This document shows positions 36,201-44,247 of a stretch of 64,000 nt of DNA, piece by piece. Below the pieces are notes generated by a model. The model was not told the DNA's origin, made no database searches, and was given only the letters and a program-made list of their open reading frames with translations. A program made the translations under genes and the position numbers. This DNA comes from Chitinispirillales bacterium (GTDB lineage: Bacteria > Fibrobacterota > Chitinivibrionia > Chitinivibrionales > Chitinispirillaceae), in contig JAITCM010000144.1 of assembly GCA_031283085.1 (NCBI GenBank), forward strand, positions 1 through 64,000. The letters run 5' to 3'. Each line of letters begins with the position of its first letter. The stretch's first letter is position 1.

Positions 36201-36954
36201 AATCGCCGGTGTTGTATGCGCACTCGGCCAACCGGTAGTGGTTCATCTCCCTGGAGACGACGTCTATCTGGTCTTCCTTAACTTTCTTGAAGTGTTCGTA
36301 AGCCTTGGTGAAGTTATTGTCCATAAACGCGAGCTCGCCCAGGCGGAATTGCGCCGCGGAGACGCGGGGGCTGTTGGGGAAGCGCTGCGCCAATTGCTCA
36401 AGGATAATGCGCGCGGTATCAAGGTGCCCGGCCACAAGGTAGTTTTGGCTCATCTGGTAGTAGGCCTCGGGCAACTTGGGAAAATTCGGGTACTCACGGG
36501 ACAGCTGCCAGTATATCTTGAGCGATTTCGAGTAGTCCGGGATGGGCGGCGTCGGCGGCGTTCCGCGCCCGGTGCGGTCGTACTGTTTCATAGCCTCGGC
36601 GTGCTGCTCCGACGCCCTGCCGAAATTGTCACGCCCCTGGTCGTAGTAGAGCGCGCCCAACTCAAACATAATCCCAGCGCAACGGTCGGTCTTCTTCACG
36701 GAACACCCGTCAAGCAGCTTCTCGTACTTTTCTATTATCGTTTCCAAGTCATGCCCTTTGGGCCGGTTGGCTTCCGCCGTCTTAATCCTGTCGCTCTGAC
36801 TCTCCTGCTTCTTCTGCTCAAGCGCCCGGATTTGAGCCTCAATCTCCTCCTTAGACTTCTTCTTTTGCGCGAACGCCGGAGCGACCGCCCCACAAAACAA
36901 CGCGCCGGCCACGGCGGCCATCAAAACGACCCTCAACCTCAACCCTTTCCTCAT
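33265..36954 (-). CDS. Giant periplasmic TPR protein
   Basis: 1229 residues: a signal peptide (cut near AFAQKKKSK), a short coiled coil (SKEEIEAQIRALEQKKQ), then some 25 TPR-like units in which the A-helix G/Y and P positions repeat (LPEAYYQMSQNYLVAGHLD, APLARQKLIECFV, FAAEAFFSIGLCYEKL). The C-terminal 100 residues are charged and coiled (IKQLNRIQMEAERNIQLEE). AAGGAG lies before ATG. It is a scaffold, most likely binding the AgmX-type TonB, ExbD and outer-membrane partners of the same locus. Confidence 0.85.
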   Translation of the reverse strand: MRKGLRLRVVLMAAVAGALFCGAVAPAFAQKKKSKEEIEAQIRALEQKKQESQSDRIKTAEANRPKGHDLETIIEKYEKLLDGCSVKKTDRCAGIMFELGALYYDQGRDNFGRASEQHAEAMKQYDRTGRGTPPTPPIPDYSKSLKIYWQLSREYPNFPKLPEAYYQMSQNYLVAGHLDTARIILEQLAQRFPNSPRVSAAQFRLGELAFMDNNFTKAYEHFKKVKEDQIDVVSREMNHYRLAECAYNTGDFDKAVEYFHTYVEACDANKYQKKEFREMALEYMAICFSDMPDGVDEAIKFFKKNSGKSYEAQVIYMVGAKNRDHGQWDAAIKALEGALKKYPMYREAPLARQKLIECFVVKKEHDKANKERESLVDDYGEGSKWYTANSKERRVIDVARGQVRRALGDIALFYHGEGQKKKDKASFDKAMKRYNEFFTKFPDDKWRVFEYKYNVAEIYSSMGDCEKAAENYRFVAEEDVSKYPAYVNDVDTLGMDAEELEKLKATKGDKTNPIAISQEDAGYNVIVALDMCRKKEIAKEGISEDKSYALPSTKKLLDYCMIFQRRFPQSNNAADALYLAGNIHFGGKNFGEAVTAFKMVVDQYQKSKIYNNAARMLGTAYSSNNQFDLAMQTFKALLSRTARDTKDYEEINELAAGAMYRNAENMKKSGNLAGAAAAFQAISGEFREGKVAEKGWFEGGVCFEEMKDFDKAAAIFEQLPDRFPKGTLRESAYIRAAENYKKGGKYDRAAQIYLTAANQIPKAEFAIPSLSSASECYQKMNQYDMAGKMFELIYERYANDPKTPQALYNAGLIFEKGKHYHNAINVYETMASRYPSSEFAAEAFFSIGLCYEKLEEFGKMANSFSDYADKYTADRYKQVQALVKAGNAYFNMQNYKESETNYNKAVKIYEQYSKTSDIDVANVAEAYFRVGEIYYKKFEDIKLVAKNEKEMSGVVKSKTKALEDPAKYFAKAIELGVEEWTMRATYMIGKGFYDMAEAVANQTLFGNEVEKMGGKIKILSSLDKYYDKAMEYFGQNIAWAKEQNLKGEYIEMSMQAMMEMAYKKGDILEQVGLLFKNSPVPKELTGEEREFYVMELEERYLKAQDAAMPVYENGMKMAKEIGIANSPWVDRIRERLAVINPESEWKDIQIVEWKPKERPKQYDAEGKEIVSKGRDSEFDRGMRRIDDIVKRDIGVDEKIKQLNRIQMEAERNIQLEEQRISDLKAKSGS

Positions 36955-37017
36955 GACAGCTTCTCCTTTTTAGCTTATTTCCAAAAAATACATTGTTTGC
37001 TTCATTACCCCGCCGCG

Positions 37018-39480
37018 CTATTCGCCCGATTCCTCCAACTGCCTCCTCAACTTCTCTATCTCCGCGTCTATCTTACCCTCCGTGCCCGCGCTCTTCTGCA
37101 TCTCCTCCTGCACCCTGCGGCTCTTTATCATGTTCGTCGCCTTGGCCAGCGCGAAGGTCGCGTCTTCTATAATCTGCTCCTTCTGCATAAAGAAGTTACG
37201 GTGCGACTTCTCCAGCATCCTGTAGTCGAAGAACTCCTTGTGTTCCCTGGCGAACCTCTCGTACCCCTTCTGCAACTCCGGCCTTTCCTCGACCGAGCGC
37301 GGCGTGGGCTTCCTCATCGCGTTCTTCCTTATCTTGTCGGCCGTCGGCGCAAAGGTATCCATTTCGCCGTCGTACTGCACCTTACGCGTCGTCACGTCGT
37401 CGGCGGTGAGGAACTTTCCGTTGCTGGCGGTTTCCAAACACTTCTCAAACGCGGGGACCGCGTCGGAGTAGCGCTTCTGCAGCATCAGCGAGTAACCCCT
37501 GAGCAAGTGCGCTTCGGGAACGAACGGCGACTTGGGGTGCAACGCTATTATTTTGTCGACCTTTTGGTACGCGAGCTGCGGCTGTCCGGCCTTGACCCAT
37601 GCCCACGCGGTACCCAAAAGGGCCTCGTCGCCGGAAGGGGACGCCCCCTCATGAACCATACTGTATGCCTCCACCGCCTCGCGCAGCTTACCCTTGCCGT
37701 CCGCGCCTTGCGACTCAAAGTAGATATGCCCCAACTTCACCGCCGCGGCGTTCTGCAGGAGGTCGTCCGACTTTCTTGACGTGGTGTCGTCCACTATGCG
37801 GCGCAAATTTTGTATGGCCGCCTGCTCCCTGTCGGAATGGTAGTGGATGACCGAAAGCGTGTACAAAGCGTACAGATACGACTTATCCGTCGGCTTAACC
37901 TTTTCAAAGTGCTCTCTCGCCGCCTCCTCGTGGCCGCGGGCGAACTCTATTTCACCGGCAAGGTACTCCGCCTCGCCCACAATCTCGCTCTCGGGGTAGA
38001 GGTTGATGATAAACGAGTGGTTCCTCATGGCCTCATCGTAGTTATCCTCGCGGTAATCTATGCTCATCACGCCGTAGAGGTAGTTGGCGCGCATATCGGA
38101 GGTGGTATACTCCTCAAGCGCGTCCCTAAACACCTCGCGGGCTGTGTTATTCATATACAGCTCTTTATAGCAGTCGCCCATGTAGTAGACGGCTTTGTCG
38201 TTTAAGTAAAATGTGGGATAAAGCGACATCAGCTTGCCGTAGGCAAACGAGGCCTCCCAATACTTGCCGGCGGTATAGAGGCGCATAGCCTGCTGGTAGA
38301 CGTCCATAGGGGCGACGACCAGCCTGTCGTAGAGCCTCTTGGACTCTTTCTGCTCGCGCGTCCGGCCAAAGTCGGCGGAGGCGCGGAGCATCATCACGAG
38401 CCCGCGCTCGTCATCCATGCTCGCCGAGTTCTCCAAGAAGCTGTAACCGAAGTTATAATCGATATTGAGATAGTTTATCATCTCCGGAAGCGGGTATATC
38501 AGGTTGTAATTGAAGCCCAAATACGGGATGTTGTTATTTGTCCACCCGCCTTTGAACCATATCTGCGGGATAAACATATACTTGACGTGGAACCCCCAGC
38601 GCAGGGCGGTCGGGAACATACCGGCTATGTCCTTGGTCAACGCTTTTATGCTGTCCTGGTTTACAACCCCGGACAAAAGCGCTTCCCTGAACTTATTCCA
38701 CGGCAGGGCGGCGAATATGTCCCTAAACGCGTTGTCTATCAATACCTCGAAACTAGCCACCAGGTTGTCGTTGAGTCCGCTGTAACGCAACCCCATGCGA
38801 GCGCGCGACACCGTGATGAGGTCGGAGGGCGTCGGCTTAAAATAAAAATCATCCGGCCCGTCATCCACACCCTTCTCCCACGGGGTCTGCGTGGGCAGGA
38901 TGTCCTGGGCGTTCAGGCTTATGCCGATATCGCCGTATTGATAGTGGTCAAGCGGGTTGATGTACACCCCCACGTCGAGGCCCGGCACCCTTGAGACCGC
39001 GCTCGCGCCGAACTGCGTCTGGGTGCGCAATTTTACGTTGCTGCCGAGCATGAGCCACGGCAACACCCGCACGCCGTAGTTCCCTATCAACCATAAATCT
39101 TGATAAGACACCGTACCGCTCGCCTCACCGTCGCTTTCACGCCCAACCTTCTCCACGGAGTTGCGGGCGTGGAGTATCGTGAGACCAACGGTGTGGTTCA
39201 GGCGCACCGGATAGAAGAAGCTGAAATCCTGGTAGCCCATATTGCCGCGGTCGAGCCCCCAACGATAGAACGCCATACTCGCGTGCATCTGGTTCACCCT
39301 GTACAAAAGCGCCGGGTTGACGAGCGCCGAGGTCCAGCTGTTCAAATCCTGCGTGAAGTCCGCCTGAAAGTAGGGCGCGTCGTAGCCGCCCTCGCCGTCC
39401 TGCCCAAAGGCAAAGACCGCGCCAAGCAACACGATAGCCGACACTACGCGTATCGAACAAGCCGCTCTCTTCGTTTTCAT
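37018..39480 (-). CDS. Outer-membrane barrel fused to TPR domain
   Basis: I choose the Met at 39480 because GGAGGG lies upstream of it, inside the longer frame. A signal peptide (cut near AVFAFGQ) is followed by a PorV/UPF0164-like barrel part (residues about 25-360, with NSWTSALVNPALLYRV, YPVRLNHTVGLTILHARN and DVGVYINPLDHYQYGDI) and then TPR-type helices (VYQQAMRLYTAGKYWEASFA, AKKAGQPQLAYQ-like) to about residue 720. A coiled tail ends it (KIDAEIEKLRRQLEES). It probably lies on the inner face of the outer membrane. Confidence 0.78.
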   Translation of the reverse strand: MKTKRAACSIRVVSAIVLLGAVFAFGQDGEGGYDAPYFQADFTQDLNSWTSALVNPALLYRVNQMHASMAFYRWGLDRGNMGYQDFSFFYPVRLNHTVGLTILHARNSVEKVGRESDGEASGTVSYQDLWLIGNYGVRVLPWLMLGSNVKLRTQTQFGASAVSRVPGLDVGVYINPLDHYQYGDIGISLNAQDILPTQTPWEKGVDDGPDDFYFKPTPSDLITVSRARMGLRYSGLNDNLVASFEVLIDNAFRDIFAALPWNKFREALLSGVVNQDSIKALTKDIAGMFPTALRWGFHVKYMFIPQIWFKGGWTNNNIPYLGFNYNLIYPLPEMINYLNIDYNFGYSFLENSASMDDERGLVMMLRASADFGRTREQKESKRLYDRLVVAPMDVYQQAMRLYTAGKYWEASFAYGKLMSLYPTFYLNDKAVYYMGDCYKELYMNNTAREVFRDALEEYTTSDMRANYLYGVMSIDYREDNYDEAMRNHSFIINLYPESEIVGEAEYLAGEIEFARGHEEAAREHFEKVKPTDKSYLYALYTLSVIHYHSDREQAAIQNLRRIVDDTTSRKSDDLLQNAAAVKLGHIYFESQGADGKGKLREAVEAYSMVHEGASPSGDEALLGTAWAWVKAGQPQLAYQKVDKIIALHPKSPFVPEAHLLRGYSLMLQKRYSDAVPAFEKCLETASNGKFLTADDVTTRKVQYDGEMDTFAPTADKIRKNAMRKPTPRSVEERPELQKGYERFAREHKEFFDYRMLEKSHRNFFMQKEQIIEDATFALAKATNMIKSRRVQEEMQKSAGTEGKIDAEIEKLRRQLEESGE

Positions 39481-39505
39481 ATACACACAACCCTCCACAA
39501 TGTTA

Positions 39506-40870
39506 TCACCGTACCGGGATAACCTCTATCCTTCTGTTAGCGGCCCGCCCGTCATCCGTACTATTGGACGCCACCGGCCGTTCCATACCGTATCCTCGGG
39601 CGGTCATCCGGTTTTTGGAAATGCCCTTGGAGACCAAATAATTCAGCACCGCCCTCGCCCTTTTCATCGACAGCGATTTGTTGGCATCCTCGTCGCCCAC
39701 ATTGTCCGTATGGCCGGCGATTTCAACCCGCAAATCGGAGTAATAAGCCAAACTCTCGTATATTTGGTCTAAAGCGGCGTAAGACTCCGACGTTAACTGG
39801 TCGCTGCCCTCCCAAAAGTTTACCCCCTGCAAAAGTATTGGCCCGGTGATAGCGGCCGGCGCGTTGGCCGACGAAGCCTTCGACGCGCCCCCGTAACTCG
39901 GCGCGGAGTATGAGGCGTCGCCGTACGACGAGGACGAAGATGAAGACGATGCCGAGGACGAGGACGAAGCGCCGAAATATTGGTCCAACTCGCTGGACGC
40001 CTTCTCTTTCTCCGACAGCGGCGCCACCGCGATAACATCGTCGGAAAGGCCTATGTCCGCACCCTCCTCGCCCTTGCCTTTACACGGGGAACCCGATTTC
40101 ACGCTGTAGTTGTGGCGCGGAAAGCCGGCCCCCACAAACTGCGGCTCGACGGAGATGTTCTGCTGGCGCGTCGTTTCGTTGTCCATACTGTTGCTGAACG
40201 GCAACCGATTGGCGTAGATATCGTTGCCCACAAGCCGCGACTTAATCGCGTTCGGCCCGGCGAAAACCCCGTACTGCTTGTTGCCGTAGATGATGTTGTT
40301 GCGAATCAGTACCTCCGTATAGTTGGCGCAAAAGATACCGCTGTAGCCGTTTTCCATGATTACGTTGTGGGCTATGGAGGTACGGGTCCCGCGCACCGAT
40401 TCCAGAAAAATCCCCGTCCATTCGTTCCGGTAGACCACATTATTGGTGATGTCGGGCAGCGTTACGAGAGCGTGGATGCCCGTCCCCTTATTATCAATAA
40501 CAATGTTGTTTGTGATGATGGGCCTCGTGTTTTTGCACAGTATTCCGGTACGCCCATTGCGAATCGTGAAGCCGGTAAGCACCGCCCCGTCCGCCCCGAC
40601 GACGGCGGGCCCCCTGCGCCGCCCGTCTATAATCGTCGACTTCTTGTCCTGCCCCACCAACACGACGTCGTCGACCATGGTGACGTTTTCGTAGTACACG
40701 CCGTTGCGCACATAGACCGTGTCCCCCTCGACGGCCTCGCCAAGCGCCGCCTGTATGGTCGGAAAGTCTTTGGGAACACTTATCCTCTTCTGCGCGGAGG
40801 CGCAAACGATAGCCGCGGCAAGGAACAAACAAGCCACCCGCACCCGCCGTTTAGTTAAAGATATAGCCAT
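39506..40870 (-). CDS. Parallel beta-helix / OmpA-domain fusion protein
   Basis: The start at 40870 gives a clear signal peptide (cut near CASAQ); the frame extends 14 codons further without a better site. Residues 20-280 contain pectate-lyase/NosD-like beta-helix coils (FTIRNGRTGILCKNT, NNVVYRNEWTGIFLES, IRNNIIYGNKQYGVF). A Ser-rich linker of about 60 residues (codons drawn from TCG/TCC/TCT runs) precedes a C-terminal OmpA peptidoglycan-binding domain (LRVEIAGHTDNVGD, MKRARAVLNYLVSKGI, NRRIEVIPV). First gene of the trans-envelope operon; likely anchors a surface or periplasmic fibre to the wall. Confidence 0.85.
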   Translation of the reverse strand: MAISLTKRRVRVACLFLAAAIVCASAQKRISVPKDFPTIQAALGEAVEGDTVYVRNGVYYENVTMVDDVVLVGQDKKSTIIDGRRRGPAVVGADGAVLTGFTIRNGRTGILCKNTRPIITNNIVIDNKGTGIHALVTLPDITNNVVYRNEWTGIFLESVRGTRTSIAHNVIMENGYSGIFCANYTEVLIRNNIIYGNKQYGVFAGPNAIKSRLVGNDIYANRLPFSNSMDNETTRQQNISVEPQFVGAGFPRHNYSVKSGSPCKGKGEEGADIGLSDDVIAVAPLSEKEKASSELDQYFGASSSSSASSSSSSSSYGDASYSAPSYGGASKASSANAPAAITGPILLQGVNFWEGSDQLTSESYAALDQIYESLAYYSDLRVEIAGHTDNVGDEDANKSLSMKRARAVLNYLVSKGISKNRMTARGYGMERPVASNSTDDGRAANRRIEVIPVR

Positions 40871-41175
40871 AAACACGCCGCCCCGTCGTTCTTTCCGTAT
40901 CGGTTTTGACATAAACTGGTACCCGCTCCCCCCAAAAACAAGGGGACAATCACACTCTATAAATCTAATTCACGCGCAACGCCATGTCAATAATAAAAAA
41001 ACTCTCCACAATTAATAAAATTTATCTTTTTTTTTTGTAATATGCAAATTTTTTTTTATTTATTGTTTTTTTACTCTTTTTTACGCCGGTTTTTCGTATT
41101 AATTTTTTATTGACCCGGCATTGTTTTTAAAGATTTTGGCTTCTACTCCCCAAAAAAATATATATTACTTCAACT
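40871..41175. promoter_or_regulatory. AT-rich divergent promoter region with T-tracts
   Basis: A 305-base spacer between divergent genes. Six T-runs of 5 to 10 bases (41027-36, 41049-57, 41066-72, 41077-82, 41090-94, 41103-08) have centre-to-centre distances of about 10.5 to 21.5 bases, so intrinsically bent DNA or an UP-type element is possible. TTGACC at 41110-41115 and TATATT near 41160 are the best promoter-like strings for the plus-strand gene. No ORF is credible here. Confidence 0.5.
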
Positions 41176-44100
41176 ATGAGAACCTTAATCTTATTAATAG
41201 CGGCGGCAATCCTGACAATTCTAACCCTCCCGTCCCCCGCCGTCCCCGACGACTTCGGCAAAAACAAAGTCCAATACCGATACCTGGACTGGAGTTGCCT
41301 CAAAGCCCCGCGCTACACCCTGTACTACCACCAGGACCAGGGCCGCCTCCCGGAACTCTCCTGCATCTGGCTCGACGACGTCTACCGCGACCTGAGCTAC
41401 CGCTTCCGCTTCCGCCACTCTACCCCCGTCCCCGTCGTCCTCTACGAGTCGCCGGCGCTCTTTGAACAGACGAACATCATCACCGAGCTCCTCCCGGAGG
41501 AGGTAGGCGGGTTCACGGAAATCTTCAAGAACCGCGTGGTCATCCCGCACAACGGGTCGCTCGCCGACCTGCGGCACGTTCTCCACCACGAGTTCGTACA
41601 CGCCTTCGTATTCGGCATGGTCTACGGCGGCAGCATCCTCCGCGCAGCAGGGGCGCAGGTGCCTCTGTGGTTCAACGAGGGGCTCGCCGAACTGCTCTCC
41701 TCGGGCTGGGAGCGCCAAGCCGATATGTTTATGCTCGACAGGATGCTAAACTCGACCGTCCCGCCGCCCTCTCCGGCGCTCGACGGATACTTAGCCTACA
41801 AGGGCGGACAGTCCTTTCTCTACTACCTCCACAGCACCGGCACCGACAGCCTGTTCAATAGAATGCTTATTGAATTCAAGCTTACCCGCTCCGCTGAGGC
41901 CGCAATCGAGCGGGTCTACGCCAAAAATATGGAAGAACTCGGCAAGGATTGGCTTCGGGAGCTGCGCCGAATCTACTGGCCGGAGGCAGGCCGCCGCGTA
42001 AACCCGGAGACGCAGGCCTCGCCCGTCACCGCGAAGGAGCGCAGCCGCGCCAACGTGTACCCCAGGGCTTCGCCCGACGGCAAACGGATAGCCTTCTTCA
42101 GCGACAGGCACGACTACACGCGGATAATCATCACCGACACCGCCGGCAAGGAACTGCGCCGCATAGGCGGGGAGCACAGCTTCGGCAACTCTTTCGAGTC
42201 CTTCCGCCCCATGGACGGCGCTATCGCCTGGTCACCCGACGGGAAACAGCTCGCCTTCGTCGCCAAAAAAGGCGGTAAAGACGAGATACGAATAGTTGAC
42301 GCCGCGACCGCCCGAACGCGGAGAACCGTCCGGCCGCCACTGACGTCCACAGGCGGCCTTGACTGGTCAAGGGACGGAAACCTGCTCACGTTCGTGGGTA
42401 TGTCCTACGGGCAAACTGATATATACCTATATAATCTGGCCTCCGACGAACTCACGGTTCTCGTGGACACCTACGAATCCAAAGATTCGCCGCGATTCAG
42501 CCCGGACGGTAATAAAATCATCTTCGCTACTACGGATACCGCCGGTCTTTATTCGGGGCCGTTCTCCGGTGTGCCGAGGCCGACGTCGGACATCGCCGTA
42601 TACGACATCCGCGACGGCGGCTACCGCCTGCTGACCGAGACGGAGTGGAACGATAAACAGCCGGCCTTCTCGCTCGACGGGTCGCAGTTCGTCTTCGTCT
42701 CGGACAGGAACGGTATCGACAATCTCTACATAGACAGCGTCGACAATCCCGGTAAACCCCGCCCGCTCACCGACTACACCGGCAAGTGCGCGAACCCCGA
42801 TTGGGCGGCGGACGGATCGGCCATCGTTTTCGACCTGTTCATGAATCAGTCCTGGAATATCTGGAGGCTGGCCAAGCCCCTGGAGAAGACCCTGGGCGAC
42901 ACCGCTTTGGCGCCGACCGTATGGGCGCGGCATGAGGCGGATACCTCCATACCGTTCTTCAAAAGGGCCGCCGTTCCAGCCAAAGACAGCGTCGGCGTCG
43001 GTGATTCGGTCAAAGCGGCAGACGGCAACGCGGTCAGGCCGTACCGGAGCGGCGACGGCAAAGCCGGCAGGCGGCGCGGCGGAATCAAAGATTCGGAGGA
43101 TGCCCGCGAAAGACCCTTTGCCGTCGATGCGCCCAACGACTCAATCCCGCCGTCCGAACGCTACACGCTGCGCTTCACCCCCGACCTTGTAATCTTCGGA
43201 CTTGGCGTGAGCACCTATAGCGGCGCCTCCGGCCAGGCTCTCGCCACCTTCAGCGACATCATGGGCGACCACCGCGTCACCCTCGCCGGCGACCTGCAGG
43301 TAGACATCGGCGATTACGCGCAGATATTCGCCTCCTACGAGTACCTAAAGCGCCGCGTCAACATGATGGCGGGCGGGTTCTACTATAAGTATTACAGTTA
43401 CGACGGGCTCGGAAGCCGCTACTTCCACGACTTGGAGACCGGCGGCATACTTGGGCTCAGCTACCCGTTCTCCGTCTTCTCGCGTACCGACCTGAACCTC
43501 TCCGGCCGCTACATACGGCGCGAACCGCTCACGGGCGGCACAGCGCTCGAAAGGAACGCGCTCTCGGCAAGCCTCGGCTACTCGTTCGACAACATCCTCT
43601 GGGGGCTCACGGGCCCGCTTGCCGGCATACGCGCCTCAGCCTCAACGCAACTTGCCCCGCCGCTGACATTCACAGACGAGGCATACATATCCGGCGACAT
43701 CGACATCCGCCACTACACGCACATATTCAAGCGCTACGTGTGGGCAAACCGTTTGGTTCTGGGCGCGAGCGCCGGCTTGGGCGACAGCGCGCATACCGCG
43801 AGACGATACTTTTTGGGCGGCAGCGAAAACTGGTTCAACTACGGCGTCAACGCCGAAAACTACGACAAAAACATCGGCTACAGCTACTACTCAAGCCTCG
43901 TCTCCCCGCTGCGCGGCTGGAACTACTTCGATATCACCGGCGACAGGGCGTTGCTGATGAACACGGAGTTCCGCTTCCCGTTCATACGGGAGGTATCGAC
44001 TGTGTGGCCTATACCGATGCAAATCAAGTACATAAACGGGGCACTGTTCTTTGACGCGGGGTACGCCTGGACGGGGGGGGACGGCGATAATAACATACTC

Positions 44101-44247
44101 CCCCCGAAGATCGCGGGCGGGTACGGCTTCGGAATGCGGGCGAACCTGGGGATTTTCGTGCTGAGATATGACAGAGGGTGGCCCACGGACTTTAGAGGGG
44201 GCGGAGGGGCGCCAATCAACTATTTTTCGCTGGGGGCGGAGTTCTAA
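41176..44247 (+). CDS. Zincin - TolB propeller - Omp85-barrel fusion
   Basis: A 1023-residue outer-membrane protein. A signal peptide is followed by a gluzincin metallopeptidase domain (HHEFVHAFVFG with a downstream WFNEGLAE Glu ligand, residues about 30-260), then TolB-type repeats (SPDGKRIAFFSDRHDYTRI, WSPDGKQLAF, FSPDGNKIIFAT) to about 560, a charged linker, and a C-terminal Bac_surface_Ag barrel (TLRFTPDLVIFGLGVS, IGLKYINGALFFDAGYAW-like strands) ending in Phe. No ribosome site is seen before ATG. The three domains each occur in known families, but I do not recall this exact order as common. Confidence 0.88.
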   Translation: MRTLILLIAAAILTILTLPSPAVPDDFGKNKVQYRYLDWSCLKAPRYTLYYHQDQGRLPELSCIWLDDVYRDLSYRFRFRHSTPVPVVLYESPALFEQTNIITELLPEEVGGFTEIFKNRVVIPHNGSLADLRHVLHHEFVHAFVFGMVYGGSILRAAGAQVPLWFNEGLAELLSSGWERQADMFMLDRMLNSTVPPPSPALDGYLAYKGGQSFLYYLHSTGTDSLFNRMLIEFKLTRSAEAAIERVYAKNMEELGKDWLRELRRIYWPEAGRRVNPETQASPVTAKERSRANVYPRASPDGKRIAFFSDRHDYTRIIITDTAGKELRRIGGEHSFGNSFESFRPMDGAIAWSPDGKQLAFVAKKGGKDEIRIVDAATARTRRTVRPPLTSTGGLDWSRDGNLLTFVGMSYGQTDIYLYNLASDELTVLVDTYESKDSPRFSPDGNKIIFATTDTAGLYSGPFSGVPRPTSDIAVYDIRDGGYRLLTETEWNDKQPAFSLDGSQFVFVSDRNGIDNLYIDSVDNPGKPRPLTDYTGKCANPDWAADGSAIVFDLFMNQSWNIWRLAKPLEKTLGDTALAPTVWARHEADTSIPFFKRAAVPAKDSVGVGDSVKAADGNAVRPYRSGDGKAGRRRGGIKDSEDARERPFAVDAPNDSIPPSERYTLRFTPDLVIFGLGVSTYSGASGQALATFSDIMGDHRVTLAGDLQVDIGDYAQIFASYEYLKRRVNMMAGGFYYKYYSYDGLGSRYFHDLETGGILGLSYPFSVFSRTDLNLSGRYIRREPLTGGTALERNALSASLGYSFDNILWGLTGPLAGIRASASTQLAPPLTFTDEAYISGDIDIRHYTHIFKRYVWANRLVLGASAGLGDSAHTARRYFLGGSENWFNYGVNAENYDKNIGYSYYSSLVSPLRGWNYFDITGDRALLMNTEFRFPFIREVSTVWPIPMQIKYINGALFFDAGYAWTGGDGDNNILPPKIAGGYGFGMRANLGIFVLRYDRGWPTDFRGGGGAPINYFSLGAEF

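Noticed and set aside
35698-37779. Long open frame (693 codons) on the plus strand opposite the TPR genes
   Set aside because: It is antisense to two well-supported TPR genes, has no ribosome site or recognisable domain, and its Leu/Arg-rich composition is what the reverse strand of such genes gives.
39919-39970. Repeated GACGAGGACGAAG units as a CRISPR or minisatellite array
   Set aside because: These are the serine codons of a linker within the OmpA fusion protein; there are no unique spacers.
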